Below, one piece after another: positions 26,202 to 35,104 of a stretch of 64,000 nt of DNA (the stretch's first letter is position 1; each line of letters opens with the position of its first letter). A program made the position numbers and the translations under genes. The DNA is from Blautia pseudococcoides (GTDB lineage Bacteria; Bacillota; Clostridia; Lachnospirales; Lachnospiraceae), in the NCBI RefSeq assembly GCF_001689125.2, contig NZ_CP015405.2, forward strand, positions 1,827,001 to 1,891,000. Reading direction: 5' to 3'. The notes under the pieces were generated by a model that did no database searches, was not told where the DNA came from, and saw only the letters and a program-made list of their open reading frames with translations.

Positions 26202-27662
26202 ATGAAACGACAGGAAACTCGTTTTTCTTATGTATATGAAGATTTAAAAAAACGTATTGCTTCTGGGCAATTCCAGCCCGGCAGCAAACTCCCCTCTTCC
26301 CGAAATCTGTGTGAAGAATACAATGTGGGGATTGCGACTATTACGCGGGTATTAGATACCCTAAAGGCGGAAAAACTGATCGACATCCAGATCCGGCAGG
26401 CTCCCGTAGTTCTTCCCAACAGCCTGACAGGCTGTGGAATATCTACGATGTTAGCGCAGCGGGATTCTATCTTACAGGTATATGAAACTTATGGACGGTT
26501 ATTGCCCTATCTGCTTGTATTCGCCGCGCATAAATATTCGGTTGAGTCCATGCCTCATTATCGGCAGGCCCAAAGAGCGGCGCAGCAGGGAATCTGTTCA
26601 GAGAGCTGGAAAGCCCTGATTGCACTGACGAGAGATATTTTAGGTGCCAGCCACAATCCTCTGTTATGTGATCTGCACACAGCCTTTGAGCTTCAGGGGA
26701 ATTTCTCGTACTTTTTAGAAAAATGCAGCTTCTCCCAGGATATCACGTACCGGAGGCCAACCTTTGAACCCCAATCAATCATTAATGTATTATCAGAACG
26801 CGATCCAGTTGAACAGTATCATCATTTAAAAGCACTCTATCAGGACATGTCCGCTAGCATTAAAGAAATTTTCATCCAGATGTCAGACAGCGTTACCCAG
26901 ATTCCCACTCAGATACCAGCTGCATTTGAATGGAATCCCCTCAGAGGTAAGGATTACTACTATACCCGCATTGTCCGTGACTTGACACGAAAAATAGGGA
27001 CAGGCATCTATCCGGCCGGAACTTATTTACCTTATGAAGCTAAGCTGGCCAAGCAGTATGGCGTGTCTGCCTATACAGTCAGAAAGGCATTAACTCTATT
27101 GGAACGCAGAGGCTACACAAAAACCTTAAACGGCAAAGGTACGATGGTTCTGACTCCCGATCAGCTTAACACCGAACAGTCTCTTCTGGATATTACTACG
27201 AAGCGGGACGCCCTAACTTATCTCCATTCGCTGCAGCTCATGGTTCTGCTGTCCTATCCAGTCGCAGCCTACACTGCACCTCATTTTACCGAGGAAGACC
27301 TGAAAGCATTGGCTGCCCAGAACAAGAAGCCAGGAATCGCGCTCACAAATCTGTTTCAGATGATTTTTAAGCGACTGACCTTAGTACCGTTACAAACCAT
27401 TTGGCAAGAAACCAGTCAAGTCACAGAATGGGGTTTCTATTTCGCATTTTACCCGCAGGGAGCCGATGCAATCGGACAACTCAATAAAATCACCCGTAAA
27501 GCATATGGCTGTCTGCGTTCAGAAAACAACGCTGGGTTTGCTGAGTGTCTGGCCGACTCTTACCGTCTGATTTTAACTTCTGTCCAGGCATATATGGTTG
27601 AGAAACACCATTTTACCGAGGCTTTATCTGTACAGGTCCCTGACAGGGATTCCTTAAAATAA
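26202..27662 (+). CDS. regulator with two GntR-type winged-helix domains
   Basis: A 486-residue protein with two GntR-like DNA-binding domains. The first, residues 8-70, reads VYEDLKKRIASGQFQPGSKL, PSSRNLCEEYNVGIATI. The second, residues 255-320, reads YTRIVRDLTRKIGTGIYPAG, EAKLAKQYGVSAYTVRKALT, LERRGYTKTLNGKGTMV. Each is followed by a helical region of about 150 residues, so the protein looks like an internal duplication of a GntR-type regulator. Neither half has an aminotransferase, FadR or UTRA domain that I recognise. The ATG at 26202 is used because AAAGGG and a promoter precede it. Targets are unknown; the divergent GNAT gene is the nearest candidate. Confidence 0.85.
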   Translation: MKRQETRFSYVYEDLKKRIASGQFQPGSKLPSSRNLCEEYNVGIATITRVLDTLKAEKLIDIQIRQAPVVLPNSLTGCGISTMLAQRDSILQVYETYGRLLPYLLVFAAHKYSVESMPHYRQAQRAAQQGICSESWKALIALTRDILGASHNPLLCDLHTAFELQGNFSYFLEKCSFSQDITYRRPTFEPQSIINVLSERDPVEQYHHLKALYQDMSASIKEIFIQMSDSVTQIPTQIPAAFEWNPLRGKDYYYTRIVRDLTRKIGTGIYPAGTYLPYEAKLAKQYGVSAYTVRKALTLLERRGYTKTLNGKGTMVLTPDQLNTEQSLLDITTKRDALTYLHSLQLMVLLSYPVAAYTAPHFTEEDLKALAAQNKKPGIALTNLFQMIFKRLTLVPLQTIWQETSQVTEWGFYFAFYPQGADAIGQLNKITRKAYGCLRSENNAGFAECLADSYRLILTSVQAYMVEKHHFTEALSVQVPDRDSLK

Positions 27663-27671
27663 GTGTCAATC

Positions 27672-27710
27672 AGTTGGAATGTGGAAAACTGCTACATTCC
27701 AACTATTTTT
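27672..27710 (+). terminator. terminator of the tandem-GntR gene
   Basis: Perfect 11-bp arms AGTTGGAATGT (27672-27682) and ACATTCCAACT (27694-27704) followed by ATTTTT, 10 bases past the stop codon. It overlaps the end of the convergent gene. Confidence 0.85.
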
Positions 27711-28240
27711 CTGACGGTGTTTGCCGTTCTGATTGTCAGCTTACCGCTGATATTCGCACTTGCCGTCTTTGGCCACCAGTATGTCTTTTGATAATCCTTC
27801 CGGCTGAAAGACCAGAATACCGCTTCCCTATAATTCTTAATCTTTTCCAGCCCCTCCCTGGGTTCTCCGATCTCGTCCCATACTTCAGCAAATGTAGTCG
27901 GAGGCATAATAAAAATCAGATTATCATAGATTTCCTTATTTTCGTCTCCCCACCAGTCTGGCGCATGCTGCAAAATATCTTCGAGAGCCTCTTTTGATAT
28001 GACAAAAACCGGAATATCCAGACCAAACTGTTCTTTTATCATCGTCTCAATCCGGTTTGAAAGGCTTCCCATATTGTCTTCATCACTTGAAAAAATCACA
28101 TTGCCACTGTTCAGATAGGTCTTAACCGCTCCGAACCCAAGCTCCTCAAAAGCTTTCTTTAGTTCAGCCATCGGAACTTTATTTTTTCCGCTTATATTGA
28201 CACCGCGCAAAAGCGCAATATATCTCGTTGCTTCCTCCAT
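27692..28240 (-). CDS. DUF1697-family protein
   Basis: A 182-residue protein matching DUF1697: RYIALLRGVNISGKNKVPMAELK at the start, VKTYLNSGNVIFSS, and the late KTYWWPKTASANISGKLTIRTANTVRKI. The family is widespread and uncharacterised. The ATG at 28240 is chosen because GGAG lies 7 bases upstream; another ATG 12 bases upstream has a weaker site. Neighbours are unrelated small genes and relics. Confidence 0.9.
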   Translation of the reverse strand: MEEATRYIALLRGVNISGKNKVPMAELKKAFEELGFGAVKTYLNSGNVIFSSDEDNMGSLSNRIETMIKEQFGLDIPVFVISKEALEDILQHAPDWWGDENKEIYDNLIFIMPPTTFAEVWDEIGEPREGLEKIKNYREAVFWSFSRKDYQKTYWWPKTASANISGKLTIRTANTVRKIVGM

Positions 28241-28258
28241 ACAGATCTCCATTTCGCC

Positions 28259-28504
28259 TTATTCTGATATACTTTCAAGGACAGTAAGATCATGCCTGTC
28301 CTTATCCCTTAGCTCATAACCCGAGTGGAAAATCATTTGCCCTTTCAAAGATATACAGGGAATCATCCTCCCCTCAAAAACAGTACTACCAAAATAGTCC
28401 TTCTCAAACTTATACCAGCCGCCTTCCAAATCGGCTTGTTTTGATGTCTCGTCCCGCAATAGCTGGCGCGTGGATTGTTTTTGCCTTGGACACTGATTCG
28501 TCAT
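28259..28504 (-). pseudogene. C-terminal fragment of a lincosamide nucleotidyltransferase (Lnu/Lin type)
   Basis: An 81-codon frame whose last 60 residues match the end of LnuA-type lincosamide O-nucleotidyltransferases: KQADLEGGWYKFEKDYF, GRMIPCISLKGQMIFHSGY, ELRDKDRHDL. The N-terminal nucleotidyltransferase core, with the GGWGVD motif and catalytic carboxylates, is absent, and the first 17 codons look like unrelated filler. A functional enzyme would need about 160 residues, so this relic should not confer resistance. The neighbouring gene ends 4 bases upstream. Confidence 0.75.
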
Positions 28505-28507
28505 TTC

Positions 28508-29119
28508 TTACTTCTCGATTGAAATAAACGGAGGAAAGGTATCGGAGCTATGGTTACGCCGCATAGTTTTTGAGTCCACGTCAAAACACTTGCCGTTGTA
28601 TTCATAGTGTAACTTTTGAGCTTTAACATAAAAACGATGTTCCGATTGAAATGCAACGGGCTTAAAATGCCCTTCTTGTATCGGCTGATCCCGATATAAG
28701 ACCTGATCTTCCGATAATTTCAGCACATCATTTTCAAGACGTACATCATAAATTCCACTTACGATAGCCTCTGCTGCCACATTTTTACCCGAAGCTGAAA
28801 TGAAACGAAAACAGCCAGTCAAACTATTCGTGCTTTTTCGCTCCGCCAGTTCAAATCGGAACAGGGATACACCACTGAAATCTTTTCGCAATTTTTCCCG
28901 TTGTCCATCCTTTCCCATAAGCCATATCTTCTCATTAGATACAATAAACATATCCAACTGAAATCCACTCTGAGAATATTTTAGATTAGAGAAAGATATT
29001 TGATCAGAGTAAACGCCCTGTAGCGCACCATTTTCAAGATTGTAAACTAATTCCTTTGTAAACAGCGTTTTGCCATCCACATTTACTTCCATGAAGTTGA
29101 TGATTTCTTTCATTGGCAC
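28508..29119 (-). CDS. protein of unknown function, 203 residues
   Basis: I do not recognise this protein. It has no signal peptide or membrane segment. Beta-strand-like stretches with alternating hydrophobics dominate (for example KIWLMGKDGQREKLRKDF and HRFYVKAQKLHYEYNGKCF). It starts with GTG at 29119 behind AAAGGATGG; an ATG six bases further in is possible. It lies among relic genes but is uninterrupted with a good ribosome-binding site, so it is probably expressed. Confidence 0.55.
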   Translation of the reverse strand: MPMKEIINFMEVNVDGKTLFTKELVYNLENGALQGVYSDQISFSNLKYSQSGFQLDMFIVSNEKIWLMGKDGQREKLRKDFSGVSLFRFELAERKSTNSLTGCFRFISASGKNVAAEAIVSGIYDVRLENDVLKLSEDQVLYRDQPIQEGHFKPVAFQSEHRFYVKAQKLHYEYNGKCFDVDSKTMRRNHSSDTFPPFISIEK

Positions 29120-29176
29120 CCGACCATCCTTTCAATTTGAAATACACCTTTCCCGCCAAGAACGCATAAAAGCAAC

Positions 29177-29371
29177 TTACAAGTAAGTCTTTTTTGCTTC
29201 GGATGTCCACTTTCTGACAAAATCTTTCTTTGCGTTAGTATAAGCATCCCTATTATGCTCAAATGACTTCCCAAGTTGTAATTTCATTTTTTCATATTCC
29301 TTAGCTATTTGGGGATATTCATTATCATTATCTCCAACATAACGAAAGTGTATATGAAAAACTTTGTTCAA
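29177..29371 (-). pseudogene. C-terminal fragment of a GrpB-like (UPF0157) nucleotidyltransferase
   Basis: A 64-codon frame, starting at best with TTG, that matches the last third of GrpB family proteins: VFHIHFRYVGDND, then QIAKEYEKMKLQLGKSFEHN and RDAYTNAKKDFVRKWT. The N-terminal catalytic part is missing, and about 10 residues (usually ELYFRDYL) are absent after GDND. It starts 3 bases after the stop codon of the SnoaL gene. Confidence 0.7.
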
Positions 29372-29373
29372 AA

Positions 29374-29784
29374 TTATATTGCTCCTATCATACCTGCTTC
29401 AAACAAAGTTTCAAATGTATTTACTGCACCTCCATGCTCCACAATCATCCCATCAACTACCTTATCAATATCAACGCCAGTAAATACCAATCGTTTGTTG
29501 GTTGGCTTTATTCCTATCCATTCACCTTTATGTGTACCTTCCATTACAAATTCAGAGATGACATAATCACCATCACAAAATTGCTTAATAATCTTCATCT
29601 TATAATCGGGATATGTCTGCTTTGTTGCTTGTATGTGCTCTTTCATACCTTCAACGCCAACTGGAATCAGTCTTTCTCCCATTTTCACACAACATTTTGG
29701 CGATACAAACTCTGCTACTTTTCCAATTTGATTTTCAGATATGATCGTTTCATAGAAATATTTTACTTTCTCCGCTGAATCCAT
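29374..29784 (-). CDS. SnoaL-like ester cyclase-family protein
   Basis: A 136-residue protein of the SnoaL/NTF2-like fold: FYETIISENQIGKVAEFVSP, IQATKQTYPDYKMKIIKQF, and FVMEGTHKGEWIGIKPTNK with VFTGVDI. Members include polyketide cyclases and many small proteins of unknown role. The ATG at 29784 follows GAGAGGTAGGA. No polyketide genes are nearby, so the substrate cannot be guessed. Confidence 0.85.
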   Translation of the reverse strand: MDSAEKVKYFYETIISENQIGKVAEFVSPKCCVKMGERLIPVGVEGMKEHIQATKQTYPDYKMKIIKQFCDGDYVISEFVMEGTHKGEWIGIKPTNKRLVFTGVDIDKVVDGMIVEHGGAVNTFETLFEAGMIGAI

Positions 29785-29830
29785 TGTCCTACCTCTCAAC
29801 TTTCCGCTTTGTTTATTCCTTCACCACATA

Positions 29831-30295
29831 TTAGATATTCAGAAGTTTTGTCAAATCCTCAATTGAAACGTCCATTTTCACAGAGACTTCTTCCATAGAC
29901 ATACCGGAAGCAAGAAAACGTTTTATCACCATCTTCATATCCTCGCCAACCTCTATGATATGCCCGTCCAGATCGTAGAACCGGATCACACGCTGACCCC
30001 AGCTATGTTCGATGACTTCTCCCAGATATTCAATCTCCGGGTACTCTTTTAGCTTATTCAGGAAGCCATCGAAATCCTGCTCCTCAAAAACCGCTTCTGC
30101 ATTGTTGGATTTCTTCAGTACCTTTTCTTTTGGTATACTTACCAGCCAGTCAAAATCCTGCTGTAATGCCAGGCCGCAGGTAAAAGCCATGTTCTTTCCA
30201 TAATCCTGATAGACCTCTAACCCGAACAAATTCTCATAAAACTTTCTTGCGGCGCTGATATCCGCCACTGATATAACCGTACATACATACTTCAT
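29831..30295 (-). CDS. VOC-family (glyoxalase/bleomycin-resistance fold) protein
   Basis: A 154-residue protein. One VOC domain covers residues 1-120: VCTVISVADISAARKFYENLFG, then RVIRFYDLDGHIIEVGEDM with the metal Glu. The last 30 residues (SGMSMEEVSVKMDVSIEDLTKLL) form a small helical, HTH-like tail common in clostridial VOC proteins. AAAGGAG precedes the ATG at 30295. Substrate unknown. Confidence 0.9.
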   Translation of the reverse strand: MKYVCTVISVADISAARKFYENLFGLEVYQDYGKNMAFTCGLALQQDFDWLVSIPKEKVLKKSNNAEAVFEEQDFDGFLNKLKEYPEIEYLGEVIEHSWGQRVIRFYDLDGHIIEVGEDMKMVIKRFLASGMSMEEVSVKMDVSIEDLTKLLNI

Positions 30296-30366
30296 AGAAA
30301 TGCTCCTTTCAAGCCTTTATAGCTGTTCTTTATTTTTGATAAACTACTTTCATTCATCTATATTAT

Positions 30367-30900
30367 TTACTCTTTCGCTGCCTCTTCCTCTACAGGGTGC
30401 CACGCTTCTCCAAATTTTATATCCTTGAATAACGCGGCAAGACCTGTGATCTGCTTGAGGCGCAAAATTTCATCTCTGTCCATTCCCAAATGTTTTGAGA
30501 TCCAGGCGTCGGACCTCCCAAATTCATGAAGTTCTTTTACGATGTTACTCATCAAATCCACATCATGGGAGCCGCGTGCCCTGTTATGACGCACGGTACT
30601 GGCCATACGTTTATCAATCGTTTTCTCAATCACGGAAACCGGCAGCAATCCCTGTTCCCTTTCATAAATATCCGGATGATCCATCATCACCTGGTACCGG
30701 TGGAAGCCGTCCACAATCAGATAAATATCCTCCGATTTTACATAATAGCATACGACTGGCATCGTATATCCGTCCTCTTTTATGCTCTCATAGAGCAATT
30801 TCATTTCAGGCGGTGCTACCTTATTGGGGTTGTAGTTATTTGGCCGTACCTTCTCGATCGGAACAGCCATCACATTATAAACTGGGCTTTTGTACTTCAT
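30367..30900 (-). CDS. IbrB-like ParB/Srx-domain protein
   Basis: A 177-residue protein with a ParB/sulfiredoxin-type N-terminal domain: VPIEKVRPNNYNPNKV, then YLIVDGFHRYQVM (the DGxHR core) near residue 75. A short C-terminal HTH-like part follows (LHEFGRSDAWISKHLGMDRDEILRLKQ). It overlaps the end of the PAPS-reductase-like gene by 26 bases. This is the IbrA-IbrB pairing first named in E. coli, where the pair affects expression of immunoglobulin-binding proteins. The biochemical role is unknown. Confidence 0.85.
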   Translation of the reverse strand: MKYKSPVYNVMAVPIEKVRPNNYNPNKVAPPEMKLLYESIKEDGYTMPVVCYYVKSEDIYLIVDGFHRYQVMMDHPDIYEREQGLLPVSVIEKTIDKRMASTVRHNRARGSHDVDLMSNIVKELHEFGRSDAWISKHLGMDRDEILRLKQITGLAALFKDIKFGEAWHPVEEEAAKE

Positions 30901-32221
30901 AATCGAATTCCTCTATGCTTTTGTATTTGCGGCGTATGATATCCAGATGCTTCTGCTGCTGCCGTGTCATCCCAAATCCCATGAAGCGGCAGATATGATC
31001 ATTTTTCAAAATGCAGTAGCACATCCGTTTCCAGCTGGGAATATCCTTTGTGGATTTGATATCATCTGTGTGATCCGGTATTGGTCCCACAAATACAATC
31101 CGTGATTTTTGATTCAATGTATAATTGGAGACGCCGTTTCGTTTTATTTGATACCCCTTCTCCTGAAGCTCCTTAATCACAGATTCATCCAATCCGCCGC
31201 CTGTTTCGTGCCAGAACTGGACAGAGGTATTAAATTTCTTCACATAGTTAATTCGTAGCCTTCTCGGCAGCGTATCCAATAAAAACTTCGTATAGGATTT
31301 CCACGTATGACCTTCTGGTAACGTAATATTCCGGTAGCCCATCGCTTTGGTCTTTCCATAAATAGAAGCGAAATTTGCTCCCTGCACACGTCCTACCAGC
31401 TTGCACCAAATCTCCGGGTCTATGACGCGGTATAGATTCAATGCATCCTTTGCATAGTCATTAAACGGGGAGGCCACACGCATCTGCGAGGGTTTCAGGC
31501 CAGCCATATAATAGAGATCATACAGGCGGTTATAGTCGTAATCAAATAAATAGGTGGCGTGCCAGACATCCTCTGTAGACCAGTCATATAAAGGAGAGGC
31601 GCACCAGACATCTTTAAATTGCTTGCTGATCCAGCAGGTATCCTTATACCCATATTTTTTATTCAGGAATCCACTGTAACGCTGCAGGGATTCATCTGCC
31701 CGCATTCCAAGCAGGCATACCGTTTTCCCGCCGTCATGAGCATCCCGGTACCATCTTCCGAACTGTTTTGCCAAGTCCTCCTGATGCATCCGGTAACGGT
31801 ATGTAGTCATTCTATTGTTTTCCAGATTGATGACGTATTCTTTTTGAGGCATTTCCCGAACCCAGAGTTCCTTCTTCGTATCATCCCATGGATACCAGTA
31901 CATCTCGTAGCTGCTTAATGCGGTTCTGGTGGCCATGGGCAGGCAAACCCAATAAGGCTCAACCTGATCCTTGATCCGTTCAAAGGTGCGTTCCACATAC
32001 TCCGTCGTCACCGTATACTGTGCCTCAAAATCCTGATGGAACACGCCAATGGTTCTTTCCGGATAGTGCTGATTCCGGTAATCCAGAACCAGATTGAGCA
32101 GCAAACCACTGTCCTTGCCTCCGGAAAAAGAGACATAGATATGATCAAACTCCTCAAAGAGAAAATGCACTCGTGCTAAAAACGCATCATAAACATTCAT
32201 ATGCAGATACTCTCTTACCAA
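30875..32221 (-). CDS. IbrA-like PAPS-reductase-fold protein (DUF3440)
   Basis: A 448-residue PP-loop ATPase-fold protein. SGGKDS at residues 33-38 is the nucleotide-binding loop; GMRADESLQRYSGF and the DUF3440 region (ASPFNDYAKDALNLYRVIDPE, FASIYGKTKAMGYR) follow. It lacks the catalytic Cys tail of true PAPS reductases. The start is ambiguous: a TTG at 32221 behind AGAGG fits the family N-terminus better than the ATG at 32200. Paired with the IbrB-like gene. DndC of phosphorothioation systems has the same fold, so an RNA/DNA-modification or sulfur-transfer role is conceivable but unproven. Confidence 0.88.
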   Translation of the reverse strand: MVREYLHMNVYDAFLARVHFLFEEFDHIYVSFSGGKDSGLLLNLVLDYRNQHYPERTIGVFHQDFEAQYTVTTEYVERTFERIKDQVEPYWVCLPMATRTALSSYEMYWYPWDDTKKELWVREMPQKEYVINLENNRMTTYRYRMHQEDLAKQFGRWYRDAHDGGKTVCLLGMRADESLQRYSGFLNKKYGYKDTCWISKQFKDVWCASPLYDWSTEDVWHATYLFDYDYNRLYDLYYMAGLKPSQMRVASPFNDYAKDALNLYRVIDPEIWCKLVGRVQGANFASIYGKTKAMGYRNITLPEGHTWKSYTKFLLDTLPRRLRINYVKKFNTSVQFWHETGGGLDESVIKELQEKGYQIKRNGVSNYTLNQKSRIVFVGPIPDHTDDIKSTKDIPSWKRMCYCILKNDHICRFMGFGMTRQQQKHLDIIRRKYKSIEEFDYEVQKPSL

Positions 32222-32329
32222 AAATAAACCTCTTTTCTTCTGTCCTTTCTAAGAACCGGATACATTCCGATGAACTCACTTCGGTTTCTATTTTTCATCC
32301 CTTAATGAATGATGGCTATATCCAAATTC

Positions 32330-32878
32330 TCATTTTTTCTTTCGCAGTTTCAACTCCATATTGTTCTTCGCTGCTGCCGCCTTCAGCAACCTTGCAGCTA
32401 AAGCACTTTTTTCTTTGAGCGTCAGCGTTTCCAAATCGGCTCTGTCTTCCATTTGCCTGAGTACCGCCTGCAGCTCTTGCAGGTCTAAAAGAGATACTGC
32501 TGTGCAAAATAGTGTCTTTTTGCGCCCGTCATTAAAACCGGACAGAAGAATGTCCAATATTTTTGTCTTTTCCACCTGCTCCGCATTATAAGCTTCTATT
32601 CCCAACTGCCGGGCTCTCTCCATATGAGATTTTCGTCCTTGGTGTGTCATAAAGGAATCAAAGTCATCCATATGCTCGTATTTTTGACAAGGGTATTCAT
32701 CGCACTGAAAGCAGTATTCCACGCCATCATGCTCCATGCTACATCTTGCAATTTTACAAGATTGATTGCCCTCGCCGCCACCGCAGCCGGGGCAATATTT
32801 ATTCAAAAACATGGGGCAAAGCCCACAATTCAATCCGCAAAGGGAAAATAATTGATTTTTTCGGTTAAATCCTTTCAT
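32330..32878 (-). CDS. DUF3795 Cys-rich protein
   Basis: A 182-residue protein. The first 65 residues contain ten cysteines in the DUF3795 pattern: LCGLNCGLCPMF, KYCPGCGGG, SCKIARCSM, YCFQCDEYPCQKYE. This looks like a zinc- or Fe-S-binding domain. The rest is helical and charged, ending in a Lys/Arg-rich tail. TAGGAGG precedes the ATG. Function unknown; common in anaerobes. Confidence 0.88.
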   Translation of the reverse strand: MKGFNRKNQLFSLCGLNCGLCPMFLNKYCPGCGGGEGNQSCKIARCSMEHDGVEYCFQCDEYPCQKYEHMDDFDSFMTHQGRKSHMERARQLGIEAYNAEQVEKTKILDILLSGFNDGRKKTLFCTAVSLLDLQELQAVLRQMEDRADLETLTLKEKSALAARLLKAAAAKNNMELKLRKKK

Positions 32879-32990
32879 GATACCTCCTAACCAGCTTGTC
32901 CCCAGCCATTCCAGCTAACATATGCTGTATATTATGCTTATCCTCACAAGCCGACAAACTGAAAGTTATGTAATATCGCTCAGTTCGTTT

Positions 32991-33539
32991 CTACAGTTCC
33001 CAATTCATTAACTGTTGAAGTTTTTCTTGTATATTGTCGGTTCCTTTAATACCTATTATTGGAATGGAAACGTTTTTCCCTAAAAGTTGGTGAAATATTT
33101 TTTCTATAAATAATCCCATTCCATAAATTTCCGCATTTTTGTCCGATGTTGTTTCTACACCACAATTTGGAGAACGATTTGCCCCAACAATACCGATAAC
33201 TTCAAAGCCATATTTTTTATATTCTATAATTTGTTGAACTATATAATCAGCCAATCTTGTTAATTTAATATTCAAGCTGTCATTTTTCATTGCTGAACGT
33301 ATTCGTGTATTCTCTACCACTACCGGGCTATCAGCGCCGAAAATATTTCCCCGATCAAGCCCTAAACAGTAAAACTCTGGACAAGGCATTTGGACAATAC
33401 CAATATCAGCATTTAGGAAAAAATCAACAACATCTTTAAATGCTGCCGGAAAAATCGCCGTGCCATCAGAAATAGAGTTTTGATTCAAAAGACAATGTGC
33501 AACAAAAACAACTTTTTTACTTCTTCCATCATTAAACAT
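32991..33539 (-). CDS. TudS-related putative desulfidase (CD3072-like)
   Basis: A 182-residue protein resembling the DUF523/TudS group. Conserved Cys: AHCLLNQN near residue 15, QMPCPEFYCLG near 52, and GANRSPNCGVETT near 125. TudS is a [4Fe-4S] thiouracil desulfidase in which three cysteines hold the cluster; the three spaced Cys blocks fit that picture. Catalysis here is inferred. GAGGG precedes the ATG. Confidence 0.78.
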   Translation of the reverse strand: MFNDGRSKKVVFVAHCLLNQNSISDGTAIFPAAFKDVVDFFLNADIGIVQMPCPEFYCLGLDRGNIFGADSPVVVENTRIRSAMKNDSLNIKLTRLADYIVQQIIEYKKYGFEVIGIVGANRSPNCGVETTSDKNAEIYGMGLFIEKIFHQLLGKNVSIPIIGIKGTDNIQEKLQQLMNWEL

Positions 33540-33780
33540 GATATTCCCTCATAAATACTATTTTTAGTCCGACAAATGATATCTGTTACCTAATTCCTTA
33601 TGTATTACAAGACCATGCCCTCTTGGCCGTAATCGGTACGCCACCTCTCAAACCTGTACTTTTCTCTCCATAATGGCTTTCAGTTCTTCATCCGGGCTCT
33701 CGATGAGCTTCACTAACTGCACCTTTTTTTCTTATGATCCGTGTTCTTCTCATCAATAATACAGATGCAGACATGCTTAT

Positions 33781-34482
33781 TTACCTCCTAAGCCGGAAAT
33801 TGTTACTTGGTGGAGGATTTATCAGTCCGGTCTTTTTTTCCAACTCTAAAGTCGGAGAGATGCGCTCCGGCATAGAGAGCAAGTAATCTCTTAACTCTCC
33901 TACCGTTTCAAAGATATAATCGGCATTGATGATTTTCAATTCTTCTGCCTTTGCAGTTGTTCCCCACAAAGCAGACAAGCATATGATCCCGGCTTTTCCG
34001 GCCTCTGACACATCTGATACCGCATCCCCTATATACACACATTGTGCAGGAAGCAAATCATATTTTTTTAGCAGCAGCTTCAATGACTGCGCCTTAACAT
34101 TTTCACTTTCGCTGCCCGTCAGGATTTCATCAAAATTATGTTCCATCCCAAACGCATTCAAAGTAATCTGACAGCTTCTTTCGCCCTTTCCCGTTATCAG
34201 TGCCAGGATAAATCCTTTTGCCCGCAGAGCGACAATCAAATCCTGGATGCCTTCATAGGGTTCGGAGCATTCATAATGCAGTTTCTCATACAGGGAATAA
34301 AAATCATATAATACCTGTTCCCAATTCTCCGGAACGATGGATTTTATCATTCCAATTTCGTTCAATCCAAAAGTTTCAACAACTTCTCTGTCTGTGTCCG
34401 TAGTGGCAAGTGACAATAAAGTATCGTGCCCAAATCTTTCATCCATTATCTTTTTCGCTTCTTGCGGGAACTTTTCACTCAT
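33781..34482 (-). CDS. HAD-like protein lacking the N-terminal nucleophile motif
   Basis: A 233-residue protein resembling phosphoglycolate-phosphatase-type HAD hydrolases. Motif II (ALITGKGE) and motif IV (VYIGDAVSDVSEAGKAG) are present, but motif I (DxDGT), with the nucleophilic Asp, is missing: the protein starts within the cap domain (SEKFPQEAKKIMDERF). The DNA upstream does not encode it in any frame. AAGGAGGG lies 8 bases before the ATG at 34482, so translation is likely although phosphatase activity is not. Either a truncated gene that regained a start or a non-catalytic variant. Confidence 0.7.
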   Translation of the reverse strand: MSEKFPQEAKKIMDERFGHDTLLSLATTDTDREVVETFGLNEIGMIKSIVPENWEQVLYDFYSLYEKLHYECSEPYEGIQDLIVALRAKGFILALITGKGERSCQITLNAFGMEHNFDEILTGSESENVKAQSLKLLLKKYDLLPAQCVYIGDAVSDVSEAGKAGIICLSALWGTTAKAEELKIINADYIFETVGELRDYLLSMPERISPTLELEKKTGLINPPPSNNFRLRR

Positions 34483-34707
34483 AAACATATCCCTCCTTAA
34501 CACCGATCATTATTTTCTATTCATCTCAGTAAAGTTTTACTAAATATATCACTTAACTTCTCCACTCACTTAACATCACCTGAAAATTTTTCCGAGTTAA
34601 TTCAAAATAGCAGGATGTAAGAAAAGGAGAACCGGGCAGAGTATTTCCACCCGGCTCATCGCAATATATCGTAGTGATGTTTATGGTTCCTCTCCAAGGA
34701 CTGCATG

Positions 34708-34856
34708 TTATCTTTCGATACTGGCATCAGTTACGATTATTTTTTTCTCTTCGGCTATCTCATCTTCCGTAAACCGGATGCCGCAATCCTGCTCTACCTG
34801 TTTCCACAAGTCCTCTATGCTTTGTTCATTCTTACTGAACGCCTCATATGCTTCCA
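34708..34856 (-). pseudogene. 3' fragment of an unidentified gene
   Basis: A frame without a start codon reads LEAYEAFSKNEQSIEDLW, KQVEQDCGIRFTEDEI and ends IIVTDASIER. The amphipathic, evenly charged sequence looks like a real protein end, not random DNA, but I do not recognise the family. Upstream frames are broken by stop codons. Between it and the DHFR fragment (34857-35104) I see no intact gene. Confidence 0.35.
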
Positions 34857-35104
34857 ACTATGCGTCTGCAAAATCTGGCAGACGTTTTTGCTTTCCCCAG
34901 CCATACTCCGCTGCTCCAGATAACTGTCTCTACTGATAAACTTTTCCTTGCTCAGTCTCCTGTTTATTCGGAAGTATAGTGCATTGCACCTAATTTTTGA
35001 ACCCATTATACCCGATTCTCCCTCGGAAATCAATCTTACTCGGAACTTTTTTGTTTTCACCGTAGTTGCATCCACATTTTCAAAAATCAAACCAATGTCT
35101 TTCT

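Noticed and set aside
33629..33779. Minus-strand reading VQLVKLIESPDEELKAIMER after the HAD-like gene
   Set aside because: Protein-like but frameshifted at an A run, without start or recognised family; too little to call even as a pseudogene.
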